Below, piece by piece: positions 34,879 to 42,707 of a stretch of DNA of 64,000 bases. How positions within the stretch are numbered: the stretch's first letter is position 1; every line of letters starts with the position of its first letter. Location of the stretch: the IMG/VR virus record IMGVR_UViG_3300024264_000006, positions 1 through 64,000 of that record. One strand, 5' to 3'. The notes below the pieces were generated by a model. The model did no database searches and had not been told where the DNA came from. It saw only the letters and a program-made list of their open reading frames with translations. This DNA is from a virus. The translations under genes and the position numbers were made by a program.

Positions 34879-37191
34879 ATGGCAGATGCAACTTTAAAGG
34901 ACGTAATTGATCGTCTTAAGAGAGAAGGACAGTTAACTAGAAATAGTTCTACTGGCCATTCTATTAGGACAGTGAAAGAAGTTCTGGCAGAACAACACGG
35001 TCAAGACCGAACCTTGTTGCAAGACATGAAGGATGCGTTTGCCTCAATATCACGTTCTGAATCCGGAGTAGAGTCTGAAGAAACAGAAACCACTAATCCC
35101 TCTGGGCAAACCAAAGGGGACATCGAAGAAAGACAAAGAGAAACCGACGATTTTAATTCTAGTCTTCTAGAAGCTCAACTAGAAAATAACAAACTCATGA
35201 CCGATCTTATTAGCGTCATGAAAAAAGGTAATAAGGGTGGGAACAATATTGGTTTATTTGGCCGAGTGTTGGGTGGAGCAGCTGCTGGACTTGCATTAGG
35301 TGCTGGTGGTATCGCTGCACTTGGTTTAGGTATTGGTGCATTCTTTGTTGGTTTACAAGCAAGTGACCTTGCGATTGGTTTCTTTGATACCCCCCCAAAC
35401 TATGACAACATCATTGCTGGAGCGAAAGCTGTAGGTCAAATATTCAAAGAACTGGATGCTCAAACAATTGTATCTGTAGGTAGTCTGTTGCTTGCTGGTG
35501 GTTTTGCCGGTCTATTTGGTAAATTTGCTGGATTTAGTGTAGCTGGTGGTATGACTGCTATCGCAATGGGTATCGGTGGATTTTTTGCCGGTTTCCAACT
35601 TGCTGAAAAGGGTCTTACTTGGTTGGGAGTAGTGGATAAACTGGACAGTCTTAAAGCAGCTGCACGAGGTGTAGGTGACTTTTTCTCGGAATTCATAAAA
35701 CATGAAAACGCCTTAGAAATGGCCGGAGTAATGTTAGGGGGAGCAGGATTTGCAGCTCTCTTTGGTGTTGGAAAATCTGTAAGCGCAGCTATTGGTATGA
35801 CATTGATAGGTGCTGGAATTGCCGGATTCTTTGCTTCGTTTGTCGGGTTAGATGCTCTTTCTGGAGCACTTGGTGCAAATGGTAGCAATCTTGGCCCCAT
35901 GATGGAGAACATTGCTAAAGGTTTAACAGCATTCTTTAGTCTGCCTGCGGCCGCAATAGCTGGTCTTTTTGTTGCGGGTGGACTATTTGGTTATGCGCCT
36001 GGTTTGGGTGTTAAAGCTGGAGTCGGTCTTGCAATTGTAGGCGCCGGTCTAGGAGCATTCTTTGCGGGATTTGGTGCAGCTGACGCCGTAGCTGGTCTAC
36101 TTAGAAGTGATGGTAGTACCATGGCATCATTGATGACTAACATGGCCACTGGATTGTCTGCACTTGCAGAAGTCGATGGTATGGCATTACTTGGTACTGC
36201 TGGTGCGATGTTAGCGATGGGGCCTGCTATGCTTGCATTCTTGGGAGCTAAAGGATTGCTGGGAGTAGCTGACAGTTTCGCCGCCATCAAAGATTTTGTT
36301 GGTGGTCTATTTGGTGCTGAGGAAGGTAAAAGTCTTTTTGAAAAGGTTGCTGATTCTCTTAATGCATTTGAGGACGTAGACGGTAAGAACCTTCAACATA
36401 TTGCGGATTCTGTCCAACCTCTTATTGATTATGCACACGCACTAGAATATTTTGAAGGCATGAATGTAGATCAAATAACAGAAAAACTCAAAGACCTTGG
36501 GTTAGTTATGGGTGACATCAACAAACTCATGATCGCCTTATATGAAGGCGGAGAAATAGTAGATGGTGTCTTTAAGGGTGTAACGGTCAAGGTTGGATTG
36601 AAAGATGTTCCAACAGAAGAGATAGAAGCCAAGTTGAAACCTATTGCTGTAGCGTTGGACATTGATACATCATCGCTTGACGGAAAGGTATTGACAATCG
36701 GTGCTGAACTGGCAGGTCAGTTGAATGATGTCGTTGTTGAAAATAACGTTACTGGCGATGCGACTGAAACTTCAACTAACCTAGTGATTCCAGAAGAACT
36801 TCGTACCCTTGACAATCCGTATATACCCGATACAGATGAGATGAAAGAGAATTCGACAGAAGGGACGCCACCAAACTTTAAATTAGAAACCCCTCCACCT
36901 GTCTTTGATGGGTTGAAGGTAGAGTCTCCAAAGGTTGAAATCCATGCGCCTAATCTCACACCACCAACAGACATAGAGGCGCCACAAGCATCTAAAAGAG
37001 AAATACAAAATATGGTGTTGGGACAACAACAGCAAGAACTTGCTACAACAACAAGCAACAATAACATAAATGTTATTGACGCTAAACAAACCGCTGTTAC
37101 CACAAATAGCAGCAGTTCATCAACAACAAACTTGATAGGTTCAAGGGGTTCTTCCATGAATGGTAGTGCTCCGTCATGGCGAATTGGATAA
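34879..37191 (+). CDS. 29: Tape measure protein gp29-like
   Basis: Protein of 770 residues (T4 gp29 590). The N-terminal 100 residues are charged (TLKDVIDRLKREGQLTRNSS). Residues about 120-480 contain about five repeated hydrophobic modules of 75-90 residues, each with Gly/Ala-rich helices ending in the pattern IGGFFAGF, followed by a charged linker (for example GVVDKLDSLKAAARGVGDFF). The C-terminal 250 residues are Pro/Thr/Asn-rich and disordered-looking. Tape measures set tail length at roughly 0.15 nm per residue, suggesting about 115 nm. Its position behind gp26/gp51 supports this. Confidence 0.85.
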   Translation: MADATLKDVIDRLKREGQLTRNSSTGHSIRTVKEVLAEQHGQDRTLLQDMKDAFASISRSESGVESEETETTNPSGQTKGDIEERQRETDDFNSSLLEAQLENNKLMTDLISVMKKGNKGGNNIGLFGRVLGGAAAGLALGAGGIAALGLGIGAFFVGLQASDLAIGFFDTPPNYDNIIAGAKAVGQIFKELDAQTIVSVGSLLLAGGFAGLFGKFAGFSVAGGMTAIAMGIGGFFAGFQLAEKGLTWLGVVDKLDSLKAAARGVGDFFSEFIKHENALEMAGVMLGGAGFAALFGVGKSVSAAIGMTLIGAGIAGFFASFVGLDALSGALGANGSNLGPMMENIAKGLTAFFSLPAAAIAGLFVAGGLFGYAPGLGVKAGVGLAIVGAGLGAFFAGFGAADAVAGLLRSDGSTMASLMTNMATGLSALAEVDGMALLGTAGAMLAMGPAMLAFLGAKGLLGVADSFAAIKDFVGGLFGAEEGKSLFEKVADSLNAFEDVDGKNLQHIADSVQPLIDYAHALEYFEGMNVDQITEKLKDLGLVMGDINKLMIALYEGGEIVDGVFKGVTVKVGLKDVPTEEIEAKLKPIAVALDIDTSSLDGKVLTIGAELAGQLNDVVVENNVTGDATETSTNLVIPEELRTLDNPYIPDTDEMKENSTEGTPPNFKLETPPPVFDGLKVESPKVEIHAPNLTPPTDIEAPQASKREIQNMVLGQQQQELATTTSNNNINVIDAKQTAVTTNSSSSSTTNLIGSRGSSMNGSAPSWRIG

Positions 37192-37223
37192 CATTATGCG
37201 TAATATAATAAGAGAGAGTACGC

Positions 37224-37697
37224 ATGGTAGAGATAGGAGTAGCGATATCAATCGCAAGTTCGGCATATAATGCCATTAGGGGCGCAGTAGAAAGGGGTAG
37301 AGAAGCCCAAGAATTGGTTCACGTCTTCTCTAAATTCTTTGATGCGTCCGATCAGATTAGTGAAGCGAGTATTAAAAACTCAAAAGCACCGAATGTCACT
37401 AAACTTTTTAGTGGAAGCAGTGTTGAATCACAAGCACTAGAAATCACAGCGGCTAGACATAAGATCATGGCCATGGAAAAGGAACTCAGAGATTTTCTAA
37501 TATACTCTGGTCAATCTGCATTCTATGAAGATATGATGGAAGAACGCAAGAGGATACGCAGAAGAAGAATATTGGTTGCGAATAAAGCGGCTGAGAAAAG
37601 GGCATTCTATATTGACATGGTTGCGTTGGTAGTTGGTATTGGAGTTTCTGTCGCAACGATTGTTTTCACAGTATCATTCATTGCCAGTGCATCATAA
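37224..37697 (+). CDS. Membrane-anchored protein (157 aa) after the tape measure
   Basis: Protein of 157 residues. Residues about 60-125 are helical and charged (LEITAARHKIMAMEKELRDF, then EERKRIRRRRILVANKAAEK). A C-terminal membrane segment MVALVVGIGVSVATIVFTVS spans residues 132-151. The end FIASAS suggests the bulk sits in the cytoplasm and the tail crosses the inner membrane. It closes the plus-strand block, followed by a terminator. It may relate to DNA ejection or to the tape measure, but this is speculative. Confidence 0.7.
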   Translation: MVEIGVAISIASSAYNAIRGAVERGREAQELVHVFSKFFDASDQISEASIKNSKAPNVTKLFSGSSVESQALEITAARHKIMAMEKELRDFLIYSGQSAFYEDMMEERKRIRRRRILVANKAAEKRAFYIDMVALVVGIGVSVATIVFTVSFIASAS

Positions 37698-37702
37698 AAA
37701 AA

Positions 37703-37719
37703 GGGGACATAAAGTCCCC
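37703..37719. terminator. Bidirectional terminator hairpin between convergent genes
   Basis: GGGGAC (37703-37708) pairs with GTCCCC (37714-37719) around a five-base loop. On the minus strand it is followed by a run of T (complement of the A run 37696-37702), a typical intrinsic terminator for the gp32 transcript; on the plus strand the T tract is weaker (CTTCTCT). Confidence 0.85.
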
Positions 37720-37738
37720 CTTCTCTAATAGACAATAA

Positions 37739-38659
37739 TTAGTCTTCTTGTGCCATCTTGGCAAAGTAAGATAATGTATCGTCTTCGTCATCTTCCTTAC
37801 CCACGGCAGGGGCAGGAGAACTAACGATCTCAGGTTCAGGAGCAGAACGTCCAACGTTCTCTTCCGCAGTCTGAGAAATGTTTGCAGTAGCAGCTACTGC
37901 GTTTGTACCTACAGCAGTACCAAGTACTACCTCAAGGCGACCCTTCAACTCATCATATGGTTTGAAGGATTTTGGTGCAGTGAACTCACCCAGATCGAAC
38001 ATCTGGTTGTAAGTCGCTTCCAGTTTCACTTCGTCCGCTTCGTAAAGGGCAGAAGGTGCTTTGAACTCAGACTTGTCATAGTTACGGTAACCCGCTACAT
38101 TACGAATCTTGAGTTGGAAGTCCGCACCATTCCAGAAATCGAAAGGAACCACTGGTTCTTCGCCTGGAAATTCTGGTTGCATTTTATCCATGATCTTATC
38201 GAAAATCTTCTTTCCGAAATCATAGAGAAATACCTTGCCGTTATTGGCAGGGTTTGATGGGTCTTGAACCACAAGGATGTTAGACACATAATGAAGTCTA
38301 CGCTTCTGTTTACGTGCAGTATCCTTATCATCTTCAATACCAGAATTCCATAGTCGAGTGTTAAGTTCAGACACAGGATCGTTCTGACCAATAGTAGTCA
38401 AAGACTTCTCAATGTACCACTGACCAGATGGCCCTTTAAAGAAGTGATCCCAATACCGTACCCAAGGCAACTCTTGTCCTTCAGCCGCTGGCAAGAAGCG
38501 AACAACGGCATAACCGTTACCACCTTCATCGACAGTAGGTTTCCAGAAACGGTCATCACCGTAGGATTTTTTTTCAGTACCACCACCATTCATTTCATTG
38601 GCGGCAGATACCAGTTTAGTTACGTCCATTGATTTGGACTTAAGATTAGCAAAGCTCAT
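37739..38659 (-). CDS. 32: Single-stranded DNA-binding protein gp32
   Basis: Protein of 306 residues (T4 gp32 301). RLHYVSNILVVQDPSNPANN and GKVFLYDFGKKIFDKIMDKM are the gp32 core, and QWYIEKSLTTIGQNDPVSEL corresponds to the T4 zinc region. T4 uses H64, C77, C87 and C90 for zinc; in this stretch the cysteines are replaced (EKSLTTIG, DPVSELNT), so no zinc site is visible. The acidic C-terminal tail (KEDDEDDTLSYFAKMAQED) that regulates binding is kept. It binds ssDNA in replication, recombination and repair. Promoters overlap upstream (early-type and late-type). Confidence 0.95.
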   Translation of the reverse strand: MSFANLKSKSMDVTKLVSAANEMNGGGTEKKSYGDDRFWKPTVDEGGNGYAVVRFLPAAEGQELPWVRYWDHFFKGPSGQWYIEKSLTTIGQNDPVSELNTRLWNSGIEDDKDTARKQKRRLHYVSNILVVQDPSNPANNGKVFLYDFGKKIFDKIMDKMQPEFPGEEPVVPFDFWNGADFQLKIRNVAGYRNYDKSEFKAPSALYEADEVKLEATYNQMFDLGEFTAPKSFKPYDELKGRLEVVLGTAVGTNAVAATANISQTAEENVGRSAPEPEIVSSPAPAVGKEDDEDDTLSYFAKMAQED

Positions 38660-38720
38660 ATATTTCTCCGTATTTTATTTGTATATCTTTGTATTAACGT
38701 TTTATCCACGTATGCATCAT

Positions 38721-38750
38721 ATAATACACTATTTATACGCTGTGTGTCAA
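38721..38750 (-). promoter_or_regulatory. Early-type promoter for gp32, TTGACA-N18-TATTAT
   Basis: Minus strand TTGACA at 38745-38750 in the context ACGCTTGACA, spacing 18, TATTAT at 38721-38726. A late promoter element lies inside this spacer. Confidence 0.65.
38730..38737 (-). promoter_or_regulatory. T4-type late promoter within the gp32 early promoter
   Basis: Exact TATAAATA on the minus strand, 71 bases before gp32, between the -35 and -10 of the early promoter. Use of both would keep gp32 expressed throughout infection. Confidence 0.6.
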
Positions 38751-39332
38751 GCGTTTTTTAAACCAAGCAACTAAAGAAACTCTTCTTCCTTTGGTTATCT
38801 TGGTTACTTCATGAAAAGTGCTAGATGGAAAAGCAACGGTTTCCCCTACTTTTAAATCTATCACTTGACTTCCGTTCCGTTCTCTATCTTCAAAAAGACA
38901 AAGTTCTCCACCCTCTAGATTGTCACTAGTATATATTAAAGTACTACTAGAGACTTCTCTATCGTACAGGTGGGTTTGTTTAGCTAGTTCTGTAAGTTTA
39001 GGATTAAGTTCAAGAAGTTCTTTCTTTCCTGAAAATGTATCCTTATGTAGAGCGAAGTAAGACCCCTCCACATACTCAAGTAAATCGATCTGACCAATCT
39101 CCACTTCAGGATTCCCCAACCACTCTTCAAGTTCATTCATGGTGTCAGGGATCATGGTTTGATTTATCACTACTCTGTGAGTTTTACGATAATCGGGAAT
39201 ACTAACACCATGACTATTACTACCAGCGGTTTTAATAATAGCATCAGTTTTGGCCACGTCTTCACAACAGTCCAAGAGTTCTTGAATAGACTCTTCAGTA
39301 AGAGCGATTCCTTTTTTTATTATCCCAACCAT
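38733..39332 (-). CDS. Prolyl-4-hydroxylase-like 2OG-Fe(II) oxygenase (A)
   Basis: Protein of 199 residues. The metal and cofactor residues are in place: H96 and D98 in ALHKDT, H174 in FHEVTKI and R184 in the KGRRVSL strand, the HxD...H...R set of prolyl-4-hydroxylase-type oxygenases. The core beta-helix is preceded by two N-terminal helices (EESIQELLDCCEDVA). It overlaps the paralogous gene downstream of it in map order by 13 bases. The substrate may be a proline or lysine of a phage or host protein, or a small molecule; not visible. Confidence 0.85.
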   Translation of the reverse strand: MVGIIKKGIALTEESIQELLDCCEDVAKTDAIIKTAGSNSHGVSIPDYRKTHRVVINQTMIPDTMNELEEWLGNPEVEIGQIDLLEYVEGSYFALHKDTFSGKKELLELNPKLTELAKQTHLYDREVSSSTLIYTSDNLEGGELCLFEDRERNGSQVIDLKVGETVAFPSSTFHEVTKITKGRRVSLVAWFKKRLTHSV

Positions 39333-39913
39333 ACAACCAAAACCTCACGGTAACCAGACCGAATCTTTGTCACCTCATGTAGAAAGTGTGACGGAAAAAA
39401 TACTGTTTCTCCCGACTCTAGTACAATTTCATGAGCCAGTCCTTTTCTCCACACAACTAGTTTACCCCCTTTGAGGTCTTCAGAATGATCCAACATGGTG
39501 ACGGAAGTTACCCTCCGAAGCGTATGTTGTCCTGAAGAATCGATAGTCTTCTGATCATCTGTGTGTGGGGAAAAGATATCACCCTCAACATAACGCACAT
39601 AGTTTATATCTATAACTTTAATATCAGGATCAATTGAACGACTAGCAAACTCGTTTATTGGACTTACAATATCAGGTATTTCAGCTGTTGTAATTGCTTT
39701 ATTTTTACTCTTCCTAAACTCAGAACCTAATGCAGTAGTCAGTTTCTCTGTACTGGCCTTTTTGCCAGTTTTTGCCTGTTCGACATATATGGATTCACTT
39801 GATCCATCACTAACATGCGAAGAAACCCAAGGCGCATCATACTCCACCAACTCTTCACATTGATCGGAAGTTAGTATGTTGGCCTTAAGGGGTTCGAAGT
39901 CATAGTTAGACAT
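39320..39913 (-). CDS. Prolyl-4-hydroxylase-like 2OG-Fe(II) oxygenase (B)
   Basis: Protein of 197 residues, paralogous to gene A. H117 and D119 in FSPHTDD, H179 in FLHEVTKI and R189 in SGYREVLVVWL complete the HxD...H...R triad plus the 2-oxoglutarate arginine. Sequence identity with A is moderate and highest around the second histidine. Its start overlaps the gp33 gene by 8 bases. Two adjacent hydroxylases suggest a duplicated activity with different substrates. Confidence 0.85.
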   Translation of the reverse strand: MSNYDFEPLKANILTSDQCEELVEYDAPWVSSHVSDGSSESIYVEQAKTGKKASTEKLTTALGSEFRKSKNKAITTAEIPDIVSPINEFASRSIDPDIKVIDINYVRYVEGDIFSPHTDDQKTIDSSGQHTLRRVTSVTMLDHSEDLKGGKLVVWRKGLAHEIVLESGETVFFPSHFLHEVTKIRSGYREVLVVWLG

Positions 39914-40163
39914 CGAGAGTGCTCGTTGTGTTTTTAATGAAGTTGAGACCCATCGCCTCTACCTCTAAGTTTTCTTTGATTGAATCGTTCAGATACTTTT
40001 TAATATCCTCTACTTCAATGTTGTTTTTTTCACAGAGATGTACTATAGAATCAATATAGTTCATCCCCGTCTTCATCACTTCCGATTCCACCATCTTCGA
40101 AAAGTTCTTCTTCGTCAGGAAGTTCTTTTGTTCCGATTCTGTTGGGTTGATAGTTTTCGCCAT
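39906..40163 (-). CDS. 33: Late-transcription co-activator gp33-like
   Basis: Protein of 85 residues. MNYIDSIVHLCEKNNIEVED and NLEVEAMGLNFIK resemble the compact helical core of T4 gp33, which binds the RNA polymerase beta-flap and couples gp55 to the sliding clamp for late promoters. The match is by pattern and by the presence of many TATAAATA promoters here. The reading frame is embedded: its first 113 bases overlap the 3' end of the 222-residue gene in another frame. Confidence 0.7.
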   Translation of the reverse strand: MAKTINPTESEQKNFLTKKNFSKMVESEVMKTGMNYIDSIVHLCEKNNIEVEDIKKYLNDSIKENLEVEAMGLNFIKNTTSTLDV

Positions 40164-40719
40164 ACCAAATTACCTCAAGTTCTTTTGACCACACCTGTGC
40201 TATATCCGGATACCAAACTCCGAAAGTTCTTTTAGGAGTACCGTCAGGGTAGTAGGCCATTGCAACACAAACACGTTGCACTTTGGATTCCATATTGGCC
40301 CCATAACGGAAGTCACTCCAATGTCCAGTGGACAGGTAGTTCTTCATGTTTTTGACGTAATTGAAGAGATCGTTATACTCACCCCTTTCTTTGGAATTGT
40401 TGGAATGCTTTAGACTGGACATCCCCTTCAACTTCATCTCATTATCTTTGATCCACTCTTTAACTTTCAATGGGTGTAACCAATGATCGTCAGGTAAATC
40501 TCTCAGTGAATGATGGACAGATTTGAGACCAGTAGCGCCACGAGCGGCACGTGCTTTTGCAAGACGTTCAATCGCAGCCTCTTTCTGTTCTGGAGTCATA
40601 GGTTTACGTTTGCGTTTAATTTTCTTGCGCTCGTATCCCAACTCTTTCATGGCAGCGTTTTGCTTTTTACGGCGAGTTTCCGCTGCCTTCTGTCCTTTTG
40701 TCATTCTTCTTTTAACCAA
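40051..40719 (-). CDS. Basic protein with acidic tail (222 aa), marine T4-like conserved
   Basis: The N-terminus is very basic (MTKGQKAAETRRKKQNAA, ERLAKARAARG), followed by LPDDHWLHPLKVKEWIKD, SKVQRVCVAMAYYPDGTPKR, and an acidic tail ending EEELFEDGG. A similar protein next to gp33 is common in marine T4-like phages. The reading starts at TTG (aligning with M-x-KRRMTK homologues) or at ATG five codons later; the ATG has no better Shine-Dalgarno. Its 3' end overlaps gp33 by 113 bases. Function unknown; nucleic-acid binding is plausible from charge. Confidence 0.75.
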   Translation of the reverse strand: MVKRRMTKGQKAAETRRKKQNAAMKELGYERKKIKRKRKPMTPEQKEAAIERLAKARAARGATGLKSVHHSLRDLPDDHWLHPLKVKEWIKDNEMKLKGMSSLKHSNNSKERGEYNDLFNYVKNMKNYLSTGHWSDFRYGANMESKVQRVCVAMAYYPDGTPKRTFGVWYPDIAQVWSKELEVIWYGENYQPNRIGTKELPDEEELFEDGGIGSDEDGDELY

Positions 40720-40969
40720 AGCTTAAAAGTTTATCTATACGAAAACTACGCCATTCTTGAATATCAGTATCAAAAACACGTAGAGTCGTATCTCCACCTA
40801 CTGCCTGATCTACTGATCCAGACTTAGGCATTTTTTCTTCAGGAATTGAAGACATGTTCAGTGTCGCTTTCATTTCACGAACTAAACCGTCTTTCACTTT
40901 TTCAAATGAAAGAGATACTACGCCTTCACGTAACATATCTAACATTTCATCTCGACTTAAATCAACCAT
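40712..40969 (-). CDS. Small protein (85 aa), DLSRDEML family
   Basis: Start placed at ATG preceded by a good GGAGAAAA ribosome-binding site; an upstream start in the same frame is less likely. The protein begins MVDLSRDEMLDMLREGVVSL and ends TLRVFDTDIQEWRSFRIDKL. It resembles small SH3-like or WYL-like accessory proteins of marine T4-like phages. Function unknown. It overlaps the following gene by 8 bases. Confidence 0.75.
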   Translation of the reverse strand: MVDLSRDEMLDMLREGVVSLSFEKVKDGLVREMKATLNMSSIPEEKMPKSGSVDQAVGGDTTLRVFDTDIQEWRSFRIDKLLSFG

Positions 40970-41183
40970 TATTTTCTCCTTTGAAACGGTCACCATAGTG
41001 TGCATCAAGATATCGATCCGTATCCGGCCAGTGCATTTCAGTTTGGTCATCCAAGACTTCAATAGCCTTGTCTACCTTTTTCTTCATCATCATCTGTCTA
41101 CGTTGAGACTGTTGACGTTGTTGAACCTTCTGTGCAGCTCTTCGAATCATTGCGTACCTCTTAGCTTTAAAATGTTCGTCCAT
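40962..41183 (-). CDS. Small basic protein (73 aa)
   Basis: Very basic N-terminal half (FKAKRYAMIRRAAQKVQQRQ, then RRQMMMKKKVDK), followed by a hydrophilic end with HWPDTDRYLDAHYGDRFKG. A short AAGGAG lies 12 bases before the start, and a -10 hexamer overlaps the start codon itself. Unknown function. Confidence 0.65.
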   Translation of the reverse strand: MDEHFKAKRYAMIRRAAQKVQQRQQSQRRQMMMKKKVDKAIEVLDDQTEMHWPDTDRYLDAHYGDRFKGENNG

Positions 41184-41211
41184 TATATACTTATGCTCCT
41201 TGAGTTGTCAA
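41182..41211 (-). promoter_or_regulatory. Early-type promoter overlapping a start codon, TTGACA-N18-TATAAT
   Basis: Minus strand TTGACA (41206-41211) in the context CGCTTGACA, TATAAT at 41182-41187, spacing 18. The -10 overlaps the ATG of the 73-residue gene, so the transcript would begin inside that gene and drive the genes beyond it. Confidence 0.6.
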
Positions 41212-41724
41212 GCGAAACCATGACGGCGCTTGTCTTTTTGTCCAGACCATATTGAACCTATCCTGTTTGGTCTGATAAAAATTCCGATATGATTGTACAG
41301 GATCACCTTCAACAATACATTCGGGGTGTTCTTTAAATGCAAGTCGGAATGGTGTCACAGTACCTCTAGGAATGTTGATAGGCGGGACACACAGACGTGC
41401 ACGAAACTTTTTCTCGGAAAGATGTACCTTACCATAGCGGTAGGTATACTCCTCGCACAGCGCAACCCAGTGTGCGTAGTGCCAGTTATAGTTCCCCATA
41501 GTCTCCATAGTCCATAGGGTAGATGGATGTTTAGGATGAGCTATCTTGTAAAGGTCTTCGTTACCTTCATCACCATCCAAAATTCTATGAACGCTGCACA
41601 ACATCTGAGCGCTTTCGAGCGGCATCTTGACGATATGTTTATCGCATTGTGCTACCGCAGATTCCACAGCTTCCGGAAAAGGATTCTTCCTTTCCGGATC
41701 GTATTCAATTCCAAAGATATTCAT
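41191..41724 (-). CDS. Conserved marine-phage protein (177 aa), unknown function
   Basis: A long conserved family by pattern: AQCDKHIVKMPLESAQMLCS, VHRILDGDEGNEDLYKIAHP, NYNWHYAHWVALCEEYTYRY, LCVPPINIPRGTVTPFRLAF and GDPVQSYRNFYQTKQDRFN, ending WTKRQAPSWF. Some annotations link this family to DNA glycosylases, which I cannot confirm from visible motifs. The start is inside the promoter region; it overlaps the small gene downstream in order by 4 bases. Cytosolic; probably DNA-related by neighbourhood only. Confidence 0.8.
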   Translation of the reverse strand: MNIFGIEYDPERKNPFPEAVESAVAQCDKHIVKMPLESAQMLCSVHRILDGDEGNEDLYKIAHPKHPSTLWTMETMGNYNWHYAHWVALCEEYTYRYGKVHLSEKKFRARLCVPPINIPRGTVTPFRLAFKEHPECIVEGDPVQSYRNFYQTKQDRFNMVWTKRQAPSWFRLTTQGA

Positions 41725-41879
41725 TCACAATCCTCACTCTGCTTTTCAAACAAAGCAAGTATTGCTTCTGTCTGTTCGTTGATTCGATCAGCCTGTTCGC
41801 AAATTCGTTTTGCTTGATCTAATATCTCATCAACTTTTTCTTCAACTTCCTTTACCGGAAACGGTATCACTTTACCCAT
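41721..41879 (-). CDS. Small acidic helical protein (52 aa)
   Basis: Start chosen at ATG preceded by GGAGG, giving MGKVIPFPVKEVEEKVDEIL and a coiled-coil-like helix with QADRINEQTEAILALFEKQ. The longer in-frame start lacks a ribosome-binding site. It overlaps the preceding 46-residue gene by 8 bases and the gene after it by 4. Confidence 0.6.
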   Translation of the reverse strand: MGKVIPFPVKEVEEKVDEILDQAKRICEQADRINEQTEAILALFEKQSEDCE

Positions 41880-42012
41880 TGGGTTCCTCCCCTTTATGTT
41901 TTTTATAGCCTTCCTTCTCACGTTTCTTACGATCAACATGAGTAACAGGCCGATTGAACTTCTCCATGTTTTTAGCCACGGGGTTCGGTGTTTTGTTTTT
42001 GACTTTCTTCAT
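41872..42012 (-). CDS. Small basic protein (46 aa) of the MKKVKN-type
   Basis: Short ORF encoding MKKVKNKTPNPVAKNMEKFN followed by RPVTHVDRKKREKEG. The NPVAKNMEKFN segment is characteristic of tiny basic proteins that recur in marine T4-like phages. It overlaps the preceding 61-residue gene in another frame and its stop overlaps the next start. Ribosome-binding site weak. No function known. Confidence 0.55.
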   Translation of the reverse strand: MKKVKNKTPNPVAKNMEKFNRPVTHVDRKKREKEGYKKHKGEEPNG

Positions 42013-42157
42013 AATGTCTTTTCAACCATTCACCATTGCGTTTAAGGAACTCATCGAAAGACAGTCTACCGTCTCCCCATGTGTCCCGCTCTTCACAATT
42101 CTCAATATACATCTCTCTCAGATAAGAGTCGTATTCCATTCCTGTTAACCTCTTCAT
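41972..42157 (-). CDS. Small protein (61 aa)
   Basis: Begins at an ATG that overlaps the stop of the SprT-like gene (TAATG). Contains MKRLTGMEYDSYLREMYIE and an acidic/basic helix DGRLSFDEFLKRNGEWLKRH. The latter resembles part of an EF-hand loop but lacks all ligands. Function unknown. Confidence 0.6.
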   Translation of the reverse strand: MKRLTGMEYDSYLREMYIENCEERDTWGDGRLSFDEFLKRNGEWLKRHYEESQKQNTEPRG

Positions 42158-42702
42158 TAGTTGTTGAAAGAAGCAAAGTGTGGGAAGTGTTCCATGAACA
42201 ACTCACCCTCCAACTTGTACGCTTCCTTTTCCCAAGGTTGGTTCTCATACTCGTAACCGTCCGCTTTGCGACCTTTCCAAGCCCAACCACCTTCGTTATA
42301 AAGTTCGCCACGTAAGAACTGCTTTGCGTGAACCATCTCATGAGCAAGAGTCTGCATCATCTCAATAAACCCGATCTTGCGGCCGCTGATAGAACATTGA
42401 CGAGCAATATGGATTTCCGCATACTCACCCTGAACACCGTCACAAAGACCCATCGCACCACCTTCGCAGTTTGTTTTGAACTTGACGATGATCACTGGTT
42501 TACGTAAACGGCTCAAACCTAAACCCATGATTAACTTATTGATAAAGTAACCAACAATAACCTTGTTTTTGACACGGCCTTCGATCACCACTTCCATCAT
42601 AATGTAATCCTCAATCAATTCAACAGGTATATTATCCCCTATTTGGGGCTCAATGGCAACACTTTTATCATTGTTTTTTTCGATTATTACCCAATCTTTC
42701 AT
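42157..42702 (-). CDS. SprT-like zinc metallopeptidase
   Basis: Protein of 181 residues. The metal site is LAHEMVHAKQFLRG near residue 118 (HExxH, two zinc histidines and the catalytic glutamate); EKEAYKLEGEL downstream may supply the third ligand. SprT/Spartan proteases act on DNA-protein crosslinks or act as phage-specific processing enzymes. The preceding segment MEVVIEGRVKNKVIVGYFIN leads into the fold. It is one of a run of small genes with early-type promoter upstream. Confidence 0.85.
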   Translation of the reverse strand: MKDWVIIEKNNDKSVAIEPQIGDNIPVELIEDYIMMEVVIEGRVKNKVIVGYFINKLIMGLGLSRLRKPVIIVKFKTNCEGGAMGLCDGVQGEYAEIHIARQCSISGRKIGFIEMMQTLAHEMVHAKQFLRGELYNEGGWAWKGRKADGYEYENQPWEKEAYKLEGELFMEHFPHFASFNN

Positions 42703-42707
42703 AGGTT

